A stretch of 64,000 nt of DNA from Ottowia sp. (GCF_016703145.1 NZ_JADJCO010000003.1:558001-622000), one strand, 5' to 3'. Shown: positions 16,670 through 25,652, counted from the first letter of the stretch. A program made the numbers and translations. The notes: generated from the sequence alone by a model not told the origin.

Positions 16670-17731
16670 ATGCCTATCCCGGCCCCGGCTGCAGGGCATC
16701 GGACCCGGCGCGATAATCGCCCCCTGCCCTCCTCTCCCCGTGCGGTCGGCATCTCGGCGGCCGTTGTCACGGTGGCCATCTGGACCGGTTTCATCGTCAT
16801 CGGCCGCGCCTCGGCCGGGCATGTGCTGCTGCCGTTCGACATCGCGCTGCTGCGCATCCTGGGCGCTTCCGCCGTGCTGCTGCCCTGGGGCCTGTGGCTG
16901 ACGCGGCCGGGCGGGCCGGCGCGGGGCAGCGCGTCGCTGGGCGGGCTCTCGCCCTTGCCGCTGCGGCAGACGGTGCTGGCGGGCCTGTTCGGCGGGCTGT
17001 TGTACGCGGGGCTGTGCTACGCGGGCTTCTTCTTCGCGCCGGCGGCGCACGCCTCGGTGCTGATGCCGGGCAGCCTGCCGCTGTGGACGGCGCTGCTGGC
17101 GGCGCTGGTGCTGGGCGACCGCATCACGCCGGCGCGGGCGCTGGGGCTGGCGTGCATCGTGGCGGGCGACCTGACGGTGGGCGGCGCCAGCCTGCTGGGC
17201 GCCTTCGGCGGCGGCCAGGTGTGGAAGGGCGACGTGATCTTCATGCTGGCGGCCTTCAGCTGGTCCGTCTACAGCGTGCTGGCGCGCCGGTTCCAGCTGG
17301 ACGCGGTGCGCGCCACCATCGCCGTCACCGCCTTCGCGTTCCTGACCTACGTGCCGCTGTTCGCGCTGCTGGCCGGGTCGGGCCTGCTGCCGACGCGGCT
17401 GGCGCAGGCGCCCTGGGGCGAGATCGCCTTCCAGGCGCTGTTCCAGGGCGTGGGGTCGGTGGCCATCTCGGGCATCAGCTTCGTGGCCATGGTGCGCGCC
17501 TTCGGGCCGGTGCGCTCGACCATGATCACCGCGCTGGTGCCGGGGCTGTCGGCGCTGGCCGCGGTGGCGCTGCTGGGCGAGCCGCTGGGCTGGAACCTGG
17601 TCGCCGGGCTGGTGCTGGTGACGGCGGGCATCCTGTTCGGGGTGCGTGCGGGTGCTCCTCGAAAAATAGCTGATAGCCCAATCCCCGTGCGGGCTGGCGG
17701 CCAAAGTCATCTCGAAAGCCGGGCCTCGTGA
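16670..17731 (+). CDS. EamA/DMT-family transporter
   Basis: 353 residues with ten predicted membrane helices in two EamA halves, beginning VGISAAVVTVAIWTGFIVIGR near residue 26 and ending NLVAGLVLVTAGILFGV. The family exports amino acids, nucleobases or small metabolites across the inner membrane, driven by the proton gradient; the substrate cannot be predicted. ATG 16670 is preferred to the GTG at 16637, which lies in a dispersed repeat. The C-terminal tail (PRKIADSPIPVRAGGQ) is encoded by another dispersed repeat and is probably non-essential. The stop overlaps the tsaB GTG start by 4 bp (GTGA), coupling their translation. Confidence 0.88.
   Translation: MPIPAPAAGHRTRRDNRPLPSSPRAVGISAAVVTVAIWTGFIVIGRASAGHVLLPFDIALLRILGASAVLLPWGLWLTRPGGPARGSASLGGLSPLPLRQTVLAGLFGGLLYAGLCYAGFFFAPAAHASVLMPGSLPLWTALLAALVLGDRITPARALGLACIVAGDLTVGGASLLGAFGGGQVWKGDVIFMLAAFSWSVYSVLARRFQLDAVRATIAVTAFAFLTYVPLFALLAGSGLLPTRLAQAPWGEIAFQALFQGVGSVAISGISFVAMVRAFGPVRSTMITALVPGLSALAAVALLGEPLGWNLVAGLVLVTAGILFGVRAGAPRKIADSPIPVRAGGQSHLESRAS
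17659..17690 (+). repeat. Dispersed ATAGC/GCGC repeat at the EamA 3' end
   Basis: CGAAAAATAGCTGATAGCCC followed by AATCCCCGTGC is read in frame as the last part of the EamA protein. It combines the A-rich block, ATAGCTG and a GTGC arm. Confidence 0.55.
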
Positions 17732-18417
17732 ACCTGCTCGCCTTCGACACCAGCACCGAGCGCCTGTCCATCGCCGTGCAGCGCGATGGCCGGCGGTGGA
17801 CGCACGAGGGCGCGGGCGGCGCGCAGGCGTCGGCGGCGCTGATCCCGGCCGTGCTGGCGCTGCTGGCCGACGCCGGACTGGCGCTGGGCGGCCTGCGCGC
17901 CATCGTGTTCGGGCGCGGGCCGGGCTCGTTCACCGGGCTGCGCACGGCCTGCTCGGTGGCGCAGGGGCTGGCCTTCGGCGCCGGCGTGCCGGTGCTGCCC
18001 GTCGACACCCTGCTGGCCGTGGCCGAGGACGCGCGCCTGGCCCACGGCGCCACGCGCGTGCTGGCGCTGCTGGACGCGCGCATGGACCAGGTCTACGCCG
18101 CGCCCTGGGCCTGGGCCGCCGGCGCCGGCTGGGCCGCGCAGGGCGACACCGTGGTCTGCGCGCCCGAGGCGCTGGCGCCCCTGGCGGGCGCGGGCTGGGC
18201 GCTGGCCGGCAACGCCTTTGCCGCCCACGGCGAGCGCCTGCCCGGGCCGCTGCGGGCGCTGCCGCGCCTGCCGGCCGTCCCCAGCGCCGCCGCGCTGCTC
18301 AGCCTGGCCCCGGCGCTGCTCGCCGCCGGCCGGGCCGTGCCGGCCGAGCAGGCGCTGCCGCTCTACGTGCGCGACAAAGTGGCGCAAACTACGGCCGAGC
18401 GCGCTACCGCGCGCTGA
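17728..18417 (+). CDS. tsaB: tRNA threonylcarbamoyladenosine biosynthesis protein TsaB
   Basis: 229 residues. The ASKHA-fold signatures LAFDTSTERLSIAV (residues 3-16) and FGRGPGSFTGLRTACSVAQGLAFG (about 70-93) are intact, as is LLDARMDQVYAAPW. TsaB pairs with TsaD and TsaE to transfer the threonylcarbamoyl group made by TsaC onto A37 of tRNAs. The start is GTG 17728, overlapping the EamA stop; MNLLAFDTST is the expected N-terminus. It is followed by rimI and a uracil-DNA glycosylase gene, a common arrangement in Burkholderiales. Its partner tsaC is frameshifted at 4392. Confidence 0.93.
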   Translation: MNLLAFDTSTERLSIAVQRDGRRWTHEGAGGAQASAALIPAVLALLADAGLALGGLRAIVFGRGPGSFTGLRTACSVAQGLAFGAGVPVLPVDTLLAVAEDARLAHGATRVLALLDARMDQVYAAPWAWAAGAGWAAQGDTVVCAPEALAPLAGAGWALAGNAFAAHGERLPGPLRALPRLPAVPSAAALLSLAPALLAAGRAVPAEQALPLYVRDKVAQTTAERATAR

Positions 18418-18448
18418 CCCCGCCCGCCACCCGCCCGTTCTTGCCGCC

Positions 18449-18961
18449 ATGAGCGCCGTCCTGACCCCGCCGCCGACCGGCCTGACCTTCGATGCCGCCG
18501 TCGAGGCGCGCTTCGAGCCCATGGCGCCCGAGCGGCTGGACGCCGTGCTCGCCATCGAGCAGAGCGCCTACAGCCACCCCTGGTCGCGCCGCAACTTCCT
18601 CGACACCTTCGCCGCCGGCCACGAGGCGCAGTGCCTGCTGGCGGGCGACACGCTGCTGGGCTACTTCGTCGCCATGGCCGGCTACCAGGAAGTGCACCTG
18701 CTCAACATCACCGTCGCGCCCGCGCACCAGCGCCAGGGCTGGGCGCTGGTCATGCTCGACGCGCTGGCCCTGTGGTCGCGCGGCCAGCGCGCCGACTGGC
18801 TGTGGCTCGAAGTGCGCCAGGGCAACACGCGCGCCCAGCAGGTGTACCTGCGCCGCGGCTTCGTGCGCGTCGGCCTGCGCAAGGGCTACTATCCCGCCCT
18901 CCACGGCGAGCGCGAGGACGCGGTGGTCATGAGCCTGCGGCTGGAGCCTCCGACCCCATGA
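18449..18961 (+). CDS. rimI: Ribosomal-protein-S18-alanine N-acetyltransferase
   Basis: 170 residues of GNAT fold. Acetyl-CoA binding is shown by VAPAHQRQGWALVMLDAL (the Q/R-x-x-G-x-A loop), and the C-terminal LEVRQGNTRAQQVYLRRGFVRVGLRKGYYP is the RimI signature. It acetylates the N-terminal Ala of ribosomal protein S18. The start at ATG 18449 is the first in the expected region, 31 bp after tsaB; an extra 15 residues precede the usual N-terminus. The stop overlaps the next start by 4 bp (ATGA). Confidence 0.92.
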   Translation: MSAVLTPPPTGLTFDAAVEARFEPMAPERLDAVLAIEQSAYSHPWSRRNFLDTFAAGHEAQCLLAGDTLLGYFVAMAGYQEVHLLNITVAPAHQRQGWALVMLDALALWSRGQRADWLWLEVRQGNTRAQQVYLRRGFVRVGLRKGYYPALHGEREDAVVMSLRLEPPTP

Positions 18962-19869
18962 CCGTGGAACTTGACAGCCGCCAGCGCGCCATGCTGGCCG
19001 AGATGGGCATCAAGGTGTGGGCGCCGCCGACGGCGCGCGCGCGTGCGCCGGATGCTGCTAATTTGATAGCTGAAAGCTTAATGCCGGCGCTGGCTGAAGT
19101 CGAAAAACGTATTGAAAAACCGAAGGAAGCATCGCCGCCTCCGCCGCCTGTCCTCCGTCCCGCCGCGCCGGTCGCCGCGCCGGCCGCCGGCGCCGCCCTG
19201 GGCGCGCGCCCCGAGGGCATCGAGGCCATGGACTGGCCTGCGCTCGAAGCCGCCGTCGCTGGCTGCCGGGCCTGCGGCCTGTGCGCCGGACGCACCAACA
19301 CCGTCTTCGGCGTCGGCAGCCGCCAGGCCGGCTGGATGATCGTCGGCGAGGCGCCGGGCGAGAACGAGGACCGCCAGGGCCAGCCCTTCGTCGGCCAGGC
19401 CGGCCGGCTGCTGGACAACATGCTGGCCGCCGTCGGGCGGTCGCGGCAGGCCGGCGTTGCTCCTGATCCAATAGCTGTCGGCGCAAGCGGGGTGACGGCT
19501 GAAGGGCTAAAAGGCCCTGAAGAGGCGGGCAGCCGGGGCGTCTACATCGCCAACGTCCTCAAATGCCGCCCGCCCGGCAACCGCAACCCGCAGCCCGACG
19601 AAGTGGCGCAGTGCGAGCCCTACCTGCGCCGCCAGGTCGCGCTGGTGAAGCCCCGGCTCATCCTGGCCATGGGGCGCTTCGCCGTGCAGTCGCTGTTGAA
19701 GACCACCGATCCCATCGGCCGCCTGCGCGGGCGCGTGCACCACTACGAGGGCGTGCCCGTCATCGTCACCTACCACCCCGCCTACCTGCTGCGCGCGCTG
19801 CCTGAGAAGGCCAAGGCGTGGCAGGACCTGTGCCTGGCGCTGGAGGTGGACGCCGGCGCGCCGGCCTGA
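18958..19869 (+). CDS. Uracil-DNA glycosylase, family 4-like (Fe-S), with in-frame repeat inserts
   Basis: 303 residues. The catalytic core has GCRACGLCAGRTNTVFG (Fe-S Cys), VGEAPGENEDRQGQPFVG, NVLKCRPPGNRNPQPDE with another Fe-S Cys, CEPYL, and the late HPAYLLR with the active-site His. It removes uracil from DNA. Two dispersed repeats are read in frame. One (19052-19084) lies in the low-complexity N-terminal linker. The other (19459-19488) lies inside the core and adds about 25 residues between AAVGRSR and RGVYIANVLKC, where relatives I recall have none. The insert sits on a surface loop by position. ATG 18958 overlaps rimI. Confidence 0.9.
   Translation: MTVELDSRQRAMLAEMGIKVWAPPTARARAPDAANLIAESLMPALAEVEKRIEKPKEASPPPPPVLRPAAPVAAPAAGAALGARPEGIEAMDWPALEAAVAGCRACGLCAGRTNTVFGVGSRQAGWMIVGEAPGENEDRQGQPFVGQAGRLLDNMLAAVGRSRQAGVAPDPIAVGASGVTAEGLKGPEEAGSRGVYIANVLKCRPPGNRNPQPDEVAQCEPYLRRQVALVKPRLILAMGRFAVQSLLKTTDPIGRLRGRVHHYEGVPVIVTYHPAYLLRALPEKAKAWQDLCLALEVDAGAPA
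19052..19084 (+). repeat. Dispersed ATAGC/GCGC repeat in UDG linker
   Basis: ATGCTGCTAATTTGATAGCT then GAAAGCTTAATG, read in frame in the N-terminal linker of the uracil-DNA glycosylase. It is visibly more A/T-rich than the flanking codons. Confidence 0.6.
19459..19488 (+). repeat. Dispersed ATAGC/GCGC repeat in UDG core
   Basis: GCTCCTGATCCAATAGCTGT then CGGCGCAAGC, read in frame and encoding an insertion in the catalytic domain of the uracil-DNA glycosylase. A second arm, GGCTGAAGGGCTAAAAGG, follows at 19497. Confidence 0.6.
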
Positions 19870-20021
19870 GCGCCTTTGCTCCAGGCGCCGCATGGCCCGC
19901 GGCGCCTGAAACCCCAGGAATCCGACGGCTGCGGAGCAAGCCACGCCAGCAACCGCCGCGGCCCGGCTTTGCCGGGTCGCAGGCGGTGGAACAACGCGAA
20001 GCGTGTGGAGCCTGGGGGTGG

Positions 20022-21068
20022 TCACAGCATCACGCCCAGCAGCACGGCCAGGGCGATGAACGCGGTTTCGGCCACCAGCATCACCACGGGCTGCCAGCCC
20101 AGGTTGGCCAGGGCCTTGATGCTGGTCTTGACGCCGGCCGCGCCGATCGCCACCACCAGCATCCAACCCGACGCCGCGCTGGCCGCCGCCATCCAGGGCG
20201 GGCTGAACACATGCAGGCTGGACAGCACCACCAGCCCGGCAAAGACCAGCAGGAAGCCGGGAATGAGGGGCGCCGGCTTGGGCGCGTCGTGCCGCGGGCC
20301 GCTCGCGGCGGCGCTTCTCTGGTGCCGGTAGGTGACGGAGACCGCCAGCACGACGGGCACCAGCAGCATGATGCGGAAGAGCTTGACCACCGTGGCCGTG
20401 TCGCCCGCGTGCTGGCCGAGCAGCATGCCCGCCGCGACCACCTGGGCGACGTCGTGGATCGTCCCGCCCAGCACGATGCCCGACTGGTCCGGCGTCAGGC
20501 CGGCCAGGCTCAGGGCGAAGGGGTAGAAGATCATGGCCAGGGTCGAGAGCACCGTCACGCCCACCACGGCCATGAGGGTGAAGCGCTGGTTGGCCGGCGT
20601 GGACGGCAGCACGGCGGACACCGCCATGGCGGCCGACGCGCCGCAGATGCCGACCGCCGCGCCGGTGATCACGCCCTCCGTCGGCGCGCGGCCCAGCAGG
20701 CGCGCCAGCGCGATGCCGAAGAACAGCGTCAGGGCCACGGCGGCGACGACGAGCAGGGCCGTCCCCCAGCCCAGCTGGGTGACCTGGTCCACCGTGATGC
20801 GCACCCCCAGCAGCGCGACGCCGGCCCGCAGCAGCGTGCGGCCGCAGAACTCGATGCCCGCGCCGACGCGCGGCAGCTCCGAGAGGAAGTGGAAGGCCAG
20901 CCCGATGAGCAGGGCGTACAGCAGCCGCGGCCCGCCATAGTGCTCGGACAGGAAGGCGGCCGACAGCGCGATCACCACGCACACCATGACGCCGGGCAGG
21001 AGCCCGCGCAGCGCGGGCAGGCCCCGCGCGTCCGGCGGCGGCGAGAGCGGGGCGGTCGCGGTATTCAT
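20022..21068 (-). CDS. YeiH/UPF0324-family putative sulfite/sulfate exporter
   Basis: 348 residues with about ten membrane helices, starting LLPGVMVCVVIALSAAFLSEHYGG and ending MLVAETAFIALAVLLGVML. Family hallmarks are RAGVALLGVRI, ITGAAVGICGASAAMAVSAVL, GTIHDVAQVVAAG and GVKTSIKALANLGW. Relatives (TauZ type) are proposed to export sulfite formed during taurine or cysteate degradation. The neighbouring thiol dioxygenase and rhodanese genes support a sulfur-oxyanion role here. It lies 22 bp downstream of a Bug receptor gene on the same strand, so the two are co-transcribed. Confidence 0.85.
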   Translation of the reverse strand: MNTATAPLSPPPDARGLPALRGLLPGVMVCVVIALSAAFLSEHYGGPRLLYALLIGLAFHFLSELPRVGAGIEFCGRTLLRAGVALLGVRITVDQVTQLGWGTALLVVAAVALTLFFGIALARLLGRAPTEGVITGAAVGICGASAAMAVSAVLPSTPANQRFTLMAVVGVTVLSTLAMIFYPFALSLAGLTPDQSGIVLGGTIHDVAQVVAAGMLLGQHAGDTATVVKLFRIMLLVPVVLAVSVTYRHQRSAAASGPRHDAPKPAPLIPGFLLVFAGLVVLSSLHVFSPPWMAAASAASGWMLVVAIGAAGVKTSIKALANLGWQPVVMLVAETAFIALAVLLGVML

Positions 21069-21090
21069 GGATGTTCCAGCCGCGCGGGCC

Positions 21091-22098
21091 TCAATCGATC
21101 ACCGCGCCGGAGAGCTTGACCACGCGCGACCAGCGCTCGATGTCCTGCTTGAGCTGCGCCGCCAGCGCCTCGGACGTGCCGGCCACCAGTTCGCCGCCGG
21201 CGTCGAGGATCTTCTTCTCGACGGCGGGGCTTTTGAGCACCTTGGTGATGGCGCGGTTGAGGTAGGCCACGCGCTCGGGCGGCGTGCCGGCCGGGGCGAA
21301 GAAGCCGTACCAGTCCTCGTAGACCATGTTCTTCAGGCCCAGCTCCTCCAGCATGGGCACGCTCTTGAACACGCCGACGCGGCGCGGGCTGGTGACCGCC
21401 AGCGCGCGCACCATGCCCTGCTGGATGTGCCCCGCCACGGAGGAGGTGGAGGTGATCATCAGGCCGACCTGGCCGCCGATCAGGTCGGCCAGCGCCGGGC
21501 CCGCGCCGCGGTACGGCACGTGCGTGAGGTCGATCCCGCCATCCTTCTCCAGCACCACGCCGACCAGGTGCGACAGCGTGCCGTTGCCGGGGGTGGCGTA
21601 GGTCATGCGTCCGGGCTGGGCCTGGGCTTGCGCGCGCAGGTCGGCCATGGTCTTGAGCGGCGAATTCGCGGCCACCACGATGGCCAGCGGCGCCGCGTTG
21701 ATCTGGGTGATCGGCACGAAGCTCTTGACGGGGTCGAAACCGGCCGTCCGGTACAGGGTAGGGTTCACCGCCATGATCGAAACCTGCGAGGTCAGGACGG
21801 TGTAGCCGTCGGCCTTGCCGTCGGCGACGTACCTCGCGCCGATGTTGCCGCCGGCGCCGCCCTTGTTCTCGGCCACCGCCGGCTGCCCGGTGACCGCCGC
21901 CAGTTCGTTGCTGACCAGGCGCATGTGGAAGTCGTTGCCGCCGCCCGGAGGAAAGGGCGACACCATGTGGAGGGGCTGGCTGGGAAAGTCCCCGGCCTTC
22001 GGCAAGGCCTGGGCATGGACGGTCAGGGCGCTGGCCAGGCCCAGGATCAGGCAAGCGGCGTGGCGAAGGGGCGTTCGGGAAACGGAAGCGCGGCGCAT
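21091..22098 (-). CDS. Bug-family (TctC) substrate-binding protein
   Basis: 335 residues. A signal peptide covers about residues 1-29 (ending LTVHAQA). The Bug core starts FPSQPLHMVSPFPPGGGNDFHMR, with VAENKGGAGGNIGARYV, MTYATPGNGTLSHLVG and LIGGQVGLMITSTSSVAGHI. It binds a carboxylate-type solute in the periplasm. ATG 22098 is chosen because AGGAG lies 7 bp upstream and a clean signal peptide follows; the ORF itself extends further. It precedes the YeiH exporter by 22 bp, an unusual pairing that could couple uptake of an organosulfur compound to export of sulfite. This link is inference. Confidence 0.9.
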   Translation of the reverse strand: MRRASVSRTPLRHAACLILGLASALTVHAQALPKAGDFPSQPLHMVSPFPPGGGNDFHMRLVSNELAAVTGQPAVAENKGGAGGNIGARYVADGKADGYTVLTSQVSIMAVNPTLYRTAGFDPVKSFVPITQINAAPLAIVVAANSPLKTMADLRAQAQAQPGRMTYATPGNGTLSHLVGVVLEKDGGIDLTHVPYRGAGPALADLIGGQVGLMITSTSSVAGHIQQGMVRALAVTSPRRVGVFKSVPMLEELGLKNMVYEDWYGFFAPAGTPPERVAYLNRAITKVLKSPAVEKKILDAGGELVAGTSEALAAQLKQDIERWSRVVKLSGAVID

Positions 22099-22410
22099 GG
22101 GAAGACTCCTGTGGATCGGTTGAAGAACTCCGGGGGCTGGCGGGCGGCAGGGCATGCCGCCGCGAAAGGGTCCCGAAGAACCGTTCACACGCCCGGAATC
22201 ACACGTCCGGGCCGTGGCGCCATGGCGGCGCGTCAACCCTCGCGAGCAGTCATGATGTCAGTCAAGCCGCGACGGGTCGAGCCACTTTCGAACGAAATCC
22301 GATAAGGATTTCTGATGGATTCGCGGCGGCCGTCCCACGGCAGGGCGCGCCGCGCCGCCACGGTGCGGCGCCGCACCGGCGGGGTGCGGGAAGCCCGGTA
22401 TCGGGGCCGG

Positions 22411-23259
22411 TCAATGGAAGCGGCTTCTGATGCGGTCGAAGACTTGGCGCGTCAAAGGGTTGACCACGCGGCTGCGCACGTAGAGCCGGTACACCAGAGG
22501 CGGCAGGGGCGGCAGCCCCTCCGCCGCGCCCAGCACGCGCATCTCGCTGTCGAGCTGCTCCACGCCGCGCGCGGTCACCCCCAGGCCGGCGCGCAGCGCG
22601 GCGCGGATGCCGATCAGGCTGCTGGAGGTGTAGCGCGTCATCCAGGCCACGCCAGCGGCGTCGAGCGCCTCCTGCGCGAGGCGCCGGAAGATGCTCGGGC
22701 CGTCGGCCATGATCATGGGGAGGGGCCGCGCCGGGTCGTGCACGTAGGTGGACCCGCACAGCCACACGGTGGGCGACGTGCGCAGCACCACGCTGTCCAG
22801 CTCGGCATCGAGCCGATTGGAGATCGCCATGTCGATCTCTCCTCGCTTGAGCGATTCCATCAGGAACGGGCTGCGCCCCACGTGGACGTCCAGCTGCACC
22901 ATGGGCGAGCTGCGCACCACTTCCATCAGCAGGGGCGGCAGCATGGTGTCGGCCACGTCGTGCGGCGCGCCGATGCGCAGGGTGCCTTCCAGCCGCCCCT
23001 GTTTGAGGTGGCGCAAGGCCTCGTCGTTGACGGCCAGCATGTGGTGCGCGTAGACCAGCAGCCGCTCGCCATGCTCCGTCAGGCGCTTCTGGCGCCCCCG
23101 CTTCTCGAACAGCGGGTGCCCGATCTGCTCCTCCAGGCGCTGCATCTGCTGCGTCACGGCGGACTGGGTGCGCCCCAGTTGCACCGCCGCCGCCGCGAAA
23201 CTGTCGTGGCTCACGATCGCCACCAAGGACCGCAGCAGTTCCAGGTCGAGGGTGTTCAT
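22411..23259 (-). CDS. LysR-family transcriptional regulator of the sulfur cluster
   Basis: 282 residues. The winged helix-turn-helix spans residues 3-62 (LDLELLRSLVAIVSHDSF, AAVQLGRTQSAVTQQMQRLEEQIG), followed by an effector domain starting GTLRIGAPHDVADTML. It is somewhat shorter than the usual 300 residues but complete. It is divergent from the thiol dioxygenase gene with 124 bp between starts and is therefore its likely regulator. It may also control the convergently placed Bug-YeiH pair. Confidence 0.9.
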   Translation of the reverse strand: MNTLDLELLRSLVAIVSHDSFAAAAVQLGRTQSAVTQQMQRLEEQIGHPLFEKRGRQKRLTEHGERLLVYAHHMLAVNDEALRHLKQGRLEGTLRIGAPHDVADTMLPPLLMEVVRSSPMVQLDVHVGRSPFLMESLKRGEIDMAISNRLDAELDSVVLRTSPTVWLCGSTYVHDPARPLPMIMADGPSIFRRLAQEALDAAGVAWMTRYTSSSLIGIRAALRAGLGVTARGVEQLDSEMRVLGAAEGLPPLPPLVYRLYVRSRVVNPLTRQVFDRIRSRFH

Positions 23260-23383
23260 CCATTAATGATACTGATGATTTTTCTGCTGGCGCGGTGTTG
23301 TCTGCCGCCGGGGCGCGCGCTAGAGTGGCACAGCGAACTTCGCAGCCCCCTTCCCACGCAGGCACCGAAACCAGGAGACTCCA
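23260..23383. promoter_or_regulatory. Divergent LysR/dioxygenase control region
   Basis: 124 bp between the LysR start (23259) and the dioxygenase TTG start (23384). An A/T-rich stretch next to the LysR start (ATTAATGATACTGATGATTT) contrasts with the GC-rich surroundings and is a plausible promoter and LysR binding area. CCAGGAGA precedes the dioxygenase start. No exact -35/-10 pair can be assigned. Confidence 0.5.
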
Positions 23384-23974
23384 TTGAGCACCGTGACCGA
23401 ACAACGCACCCAGGCCGTCGCATCGGCCATCGCGCAGATGAAAAGCGCTCTCGGCGAGGCGGCGCCGACGCGTCCCGCGCTGGCCGACGTGCTGGCCTCG
23501 CTGGAGGCGATCGCCGCCCAGCCCGAGTTCTGGCAGGCCGCCGACTTCCCGCCGCCCGAGCCGGGCGAGCACCAGGCCCGCTACCTGATCGCGGAGGACG
23601 CGGACCAGAGCTACGCGCTCTATCTGAACGTGATGCGCCCCGGCAAGCGCATCGTGCCGCACAACCACACCACCTGGGCGTGCATCGCGGCGGTGGAGGG
23701 CACCGAGGTCAACCGCGTGTACGAGCGCACGGACGACGGGTCGGTCGCCGGCCGGGGCACGCTGCGCGAAACCGCCCACGTCCTGGTGGAGCCGGGCCAT
23801 GGCATCGCTCTCATGCCGGAGGACATCCATTCGGTGCAGATCGAGGGCGAGCAGGTCATCCGCCACCTGCACATGTACGGCCGCGCGCTGGAGACGCTGA
23901 CCGAGCGCACCGGCTACGACCTGGACAAGGGCACTTGCCAGACCATGGGCATCGGCGTGCAGACCCGGCGCTGA
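23384..23974 (+). CDS. Cysteine dioxygenase-family thiol dioxygenase (cupin)
   Basis: 196 residues. The cupin metal site is PHNHTTWACIAAVEGTEVNRVY (two His near residues 86 and 88) and MPEDIHSVQIEG (third His near residue 150), followed by RHLHMYGR. This is the bacterial cysteine or 3-mercaptopropionate dioxygenase pattern, which adds O2 to a thiol to give a sulfinate using Fe(II). It cannot be assigned firmly to either substrate. A TTG start at 23384 with CCAGGAGA upstream is chosen; no in-frame ATG gives a full N-terminus. The rhodanese and PLP enzyme genes follow in the same direction, indicating a thiol/sulfane-sulfur pathway. Confidence 0.85.
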   Translation: MSTVTEQRTQAVASAIAQMKSALGEAAPTRPALADVLASLEAIAAQPEFWQAADFPPPEPGEHQARYLIAEDADQSYALYLNVMRPGKRIVPHNHTTWACIAAVEGTEVNRVYERTDDGSVAGRGTLRETAHVLVEPGHGIALMPEDIHSVQIEGEQVIRHLHMYGRALETLTERTGYDLDKGTCQTMGIGVQTRR

Positions 23975-24046
23975 CCGTCCCCCGTCCCGAGGCTCCGCCC
24001 CCCGCGGGGCCGGCGCTCCGTTCCCGACCCCGCCCTTCAGTCCTTC

Positions 24047-25633
24047 ATGATGATCGAACGCATCGCTCCCTCCCTGCTCAAGTCCTGGCTGCACGACGGC
24101 CAGGAAGTCGCCCTGCTCGACGTGCGCGAACACGGCCAGTACGGCGAAGCCCACCTGTTCTACGCCACGCCCCTGCCCTACAGCCGGCTGGAGCTCGACG
24201 TGCGGCGTCTGGTGCCCCGGCGGGACGTCCGGGTGGTGGTGTACGACGACGGCGGGGCGCCGGGTGACGGCGTGGCCTGGCGCGCGGCGGACCGGCTGGC
24301 GGCCCTGGGCTATCACCGCGTCGGCGTGCTGGATGGCGGCGCGCCGGGCTGGCAGGCCGCGGGGTACGTGCTGTTCGCGGGGGTGAACCTGCCGTCCAAG
24401 ACGTTCGGCGAACTGGCGGAGCACACCTACGGCACGCCCCGGGTGAGCGCGCCGCAACTGGCGGCCATGATCGCGGGGCCCGCGCCGGTCGTGGTGCTGG
24501 ACGGGCGCCCTGTCCCCGAGTTCAGGAAGATGAACATCCCCACCGCCACCTGCTGCCCGAACGGCGAGCTGGCGTACCGCGTGCGGTCCCTGGTGCCCGA
24601 CGACACCACGCCCATCGTCATCAACTGCGCCGGCCGCACCCGTTCGATCATCGGCGCGCAGACGCTGATCAACCTGGGCATCCCCAACCCCGTCTACGCC
24701 CTGGAGAACGGCACGCAGGGCTGGTTCCTCGCCGACCAGGGGCTGGAGCACGGCGGCACCCGGCGCTACCCCGACGGCTCCGGCAGCCTGGCCCTGAAGG
24801 ACGCCGCGCGGCAACTGGCCGCGCGCTTCGGCGTGGCGGCCGTGAGCGCCGCCACCGTGCGCGCCTGGGCCGCGGACGAACAGCGCACGCTCTTCCTGTG
24901 CGACGTGCGCACCCCGGAGGAGTTCGCGCAGGGCAGCCTGCCCGGCGCGCAGCACACGCCCGGCGGGCAGTTGATGCAGGCTTTCGACCAATATGTGGGC
25001 GTGCGCGGCGCCCGGCTGGTGCTGTTCGACGACGATGGCGTGCGCGCCCCCACGGTGGCGAGCTGGCTGCGCCAGATGGGGCACGACGCCTGCGTCCTGG
25101 AAGGCGGCCTGGCCAGCGGCCTGGCGCTGCAGGCGCCCGCCGCCCCCGTGCCGCCGCCCCTGGCCCCGGTGGCCGCGGCCGACCTCGCGGCCCGGCTCGC
25201 GCGCGGCGACGTCGCCCTCGTGGACCTGCGCCCCGGCCTGGCCTACCGCGCCGGCCACATCGCGGGCGCGCGCTGGTCCAACCGGCCCCGCCTGGCGAGC
25301 GACCTCGCGGGCGAGACGCGCCAGATCGTGCTGATCGCCGACGAGCCCGCGCTGGCCGCCTGGGCCATGGCGGAATGCCGGCCGGCGCACCCGCCGCTGC
25401 TGCTGCTGGACGGCGGCATGGCCGCCTGGCGGTCGGCGGGCGGGGCGGAGGTGGCGACACCGGAGTCGCCCAGCGACGCGGAATGCATCGACCACCTCTT
25501 CTTCGTGCACGACCGGCACGACGGCAACAAGGAGGCCGCGCGCCGCTACCTGGCCTGGGAAACCGGCCTGGTCGGCCAGCTCGACGCGCAGGAGCTGGCG
25601 TCGTTCCAGCTGCCGGCCAATGCCGGCGCCTGA
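24047..25633 (+). CDS. Four-domain rhodanese-like protein
   Basis: 528 residues made of four rhodanese folds: about 10-115 (ALLDVREHGQYGEAH), 135-235 (VVLDGRPVPEFRKMN), 270-370 (FLCDVRTPEEFAQG) and 385-480 (ALVDLRPGLAYRAGH), plus a C-terminal helical tail. Only domain 2 has a Cys in an active-site loop (INCAGRTRSI); the equivalent loops of domains 1, 3 and 4 have Asp or none (VYDDGGAP, LFDDDGVRA). It probably transfers sulfane sulfur with one catalytic and three structural domains. It lies between a thiol dioxygenase and a PLP Cys/Met enzyme, consistent with handling persulfides or thiosulfate. The paired ATGs at 24047 and 24050 leave the exact start open. Confidence 0.87.
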   Translation: MMIERIAPSLLKSWLHDGQEVALLDVREHGQYGEAHLFYATPLPYSRLELDVRRLVPRRDVRVVVYDDGGAPGDGVAWRAADRLAALGYHRVGVLDGGAPGWQAAGYVLFAGVNLPSKTFGELAEHTYGTPRVSAPQLAAMIAGPAPVVVLDGRPVPEFRKMNIPTATCCPNGELAYRVRSLVPDDTTPIVINCAGRTRSIIGAQTLINLGIPNPVYALENGTQGWFLADQGLEHGGTRRYPDGSGSLALKDAARQLAARFGVAAVSAATVRAWAADEQRTLFLCDVRTPEEFAQGSLPGAQHTPGGQLMQAFDQYVGVRGARLVLFDDDGVRAPTVASWLRQMGHDACVLEGGLASGLALQAPAAPVPPPLAPVAAADLAARLARGDVALVDLRPGLAYRAGHIAGARWSNRPRLASDLAGETRQIVLIADEPALAAWAMAECRPAHPPLLLLDGGMAAWRSAGGAEVATPESPSDAECIDHLFFVHDRHDGNKEAARRYLAWETGLVGQLDAQELASFQLPANAGA

Positions 25634-25652
25634 TCCGGGGAGCGCGCCACCC

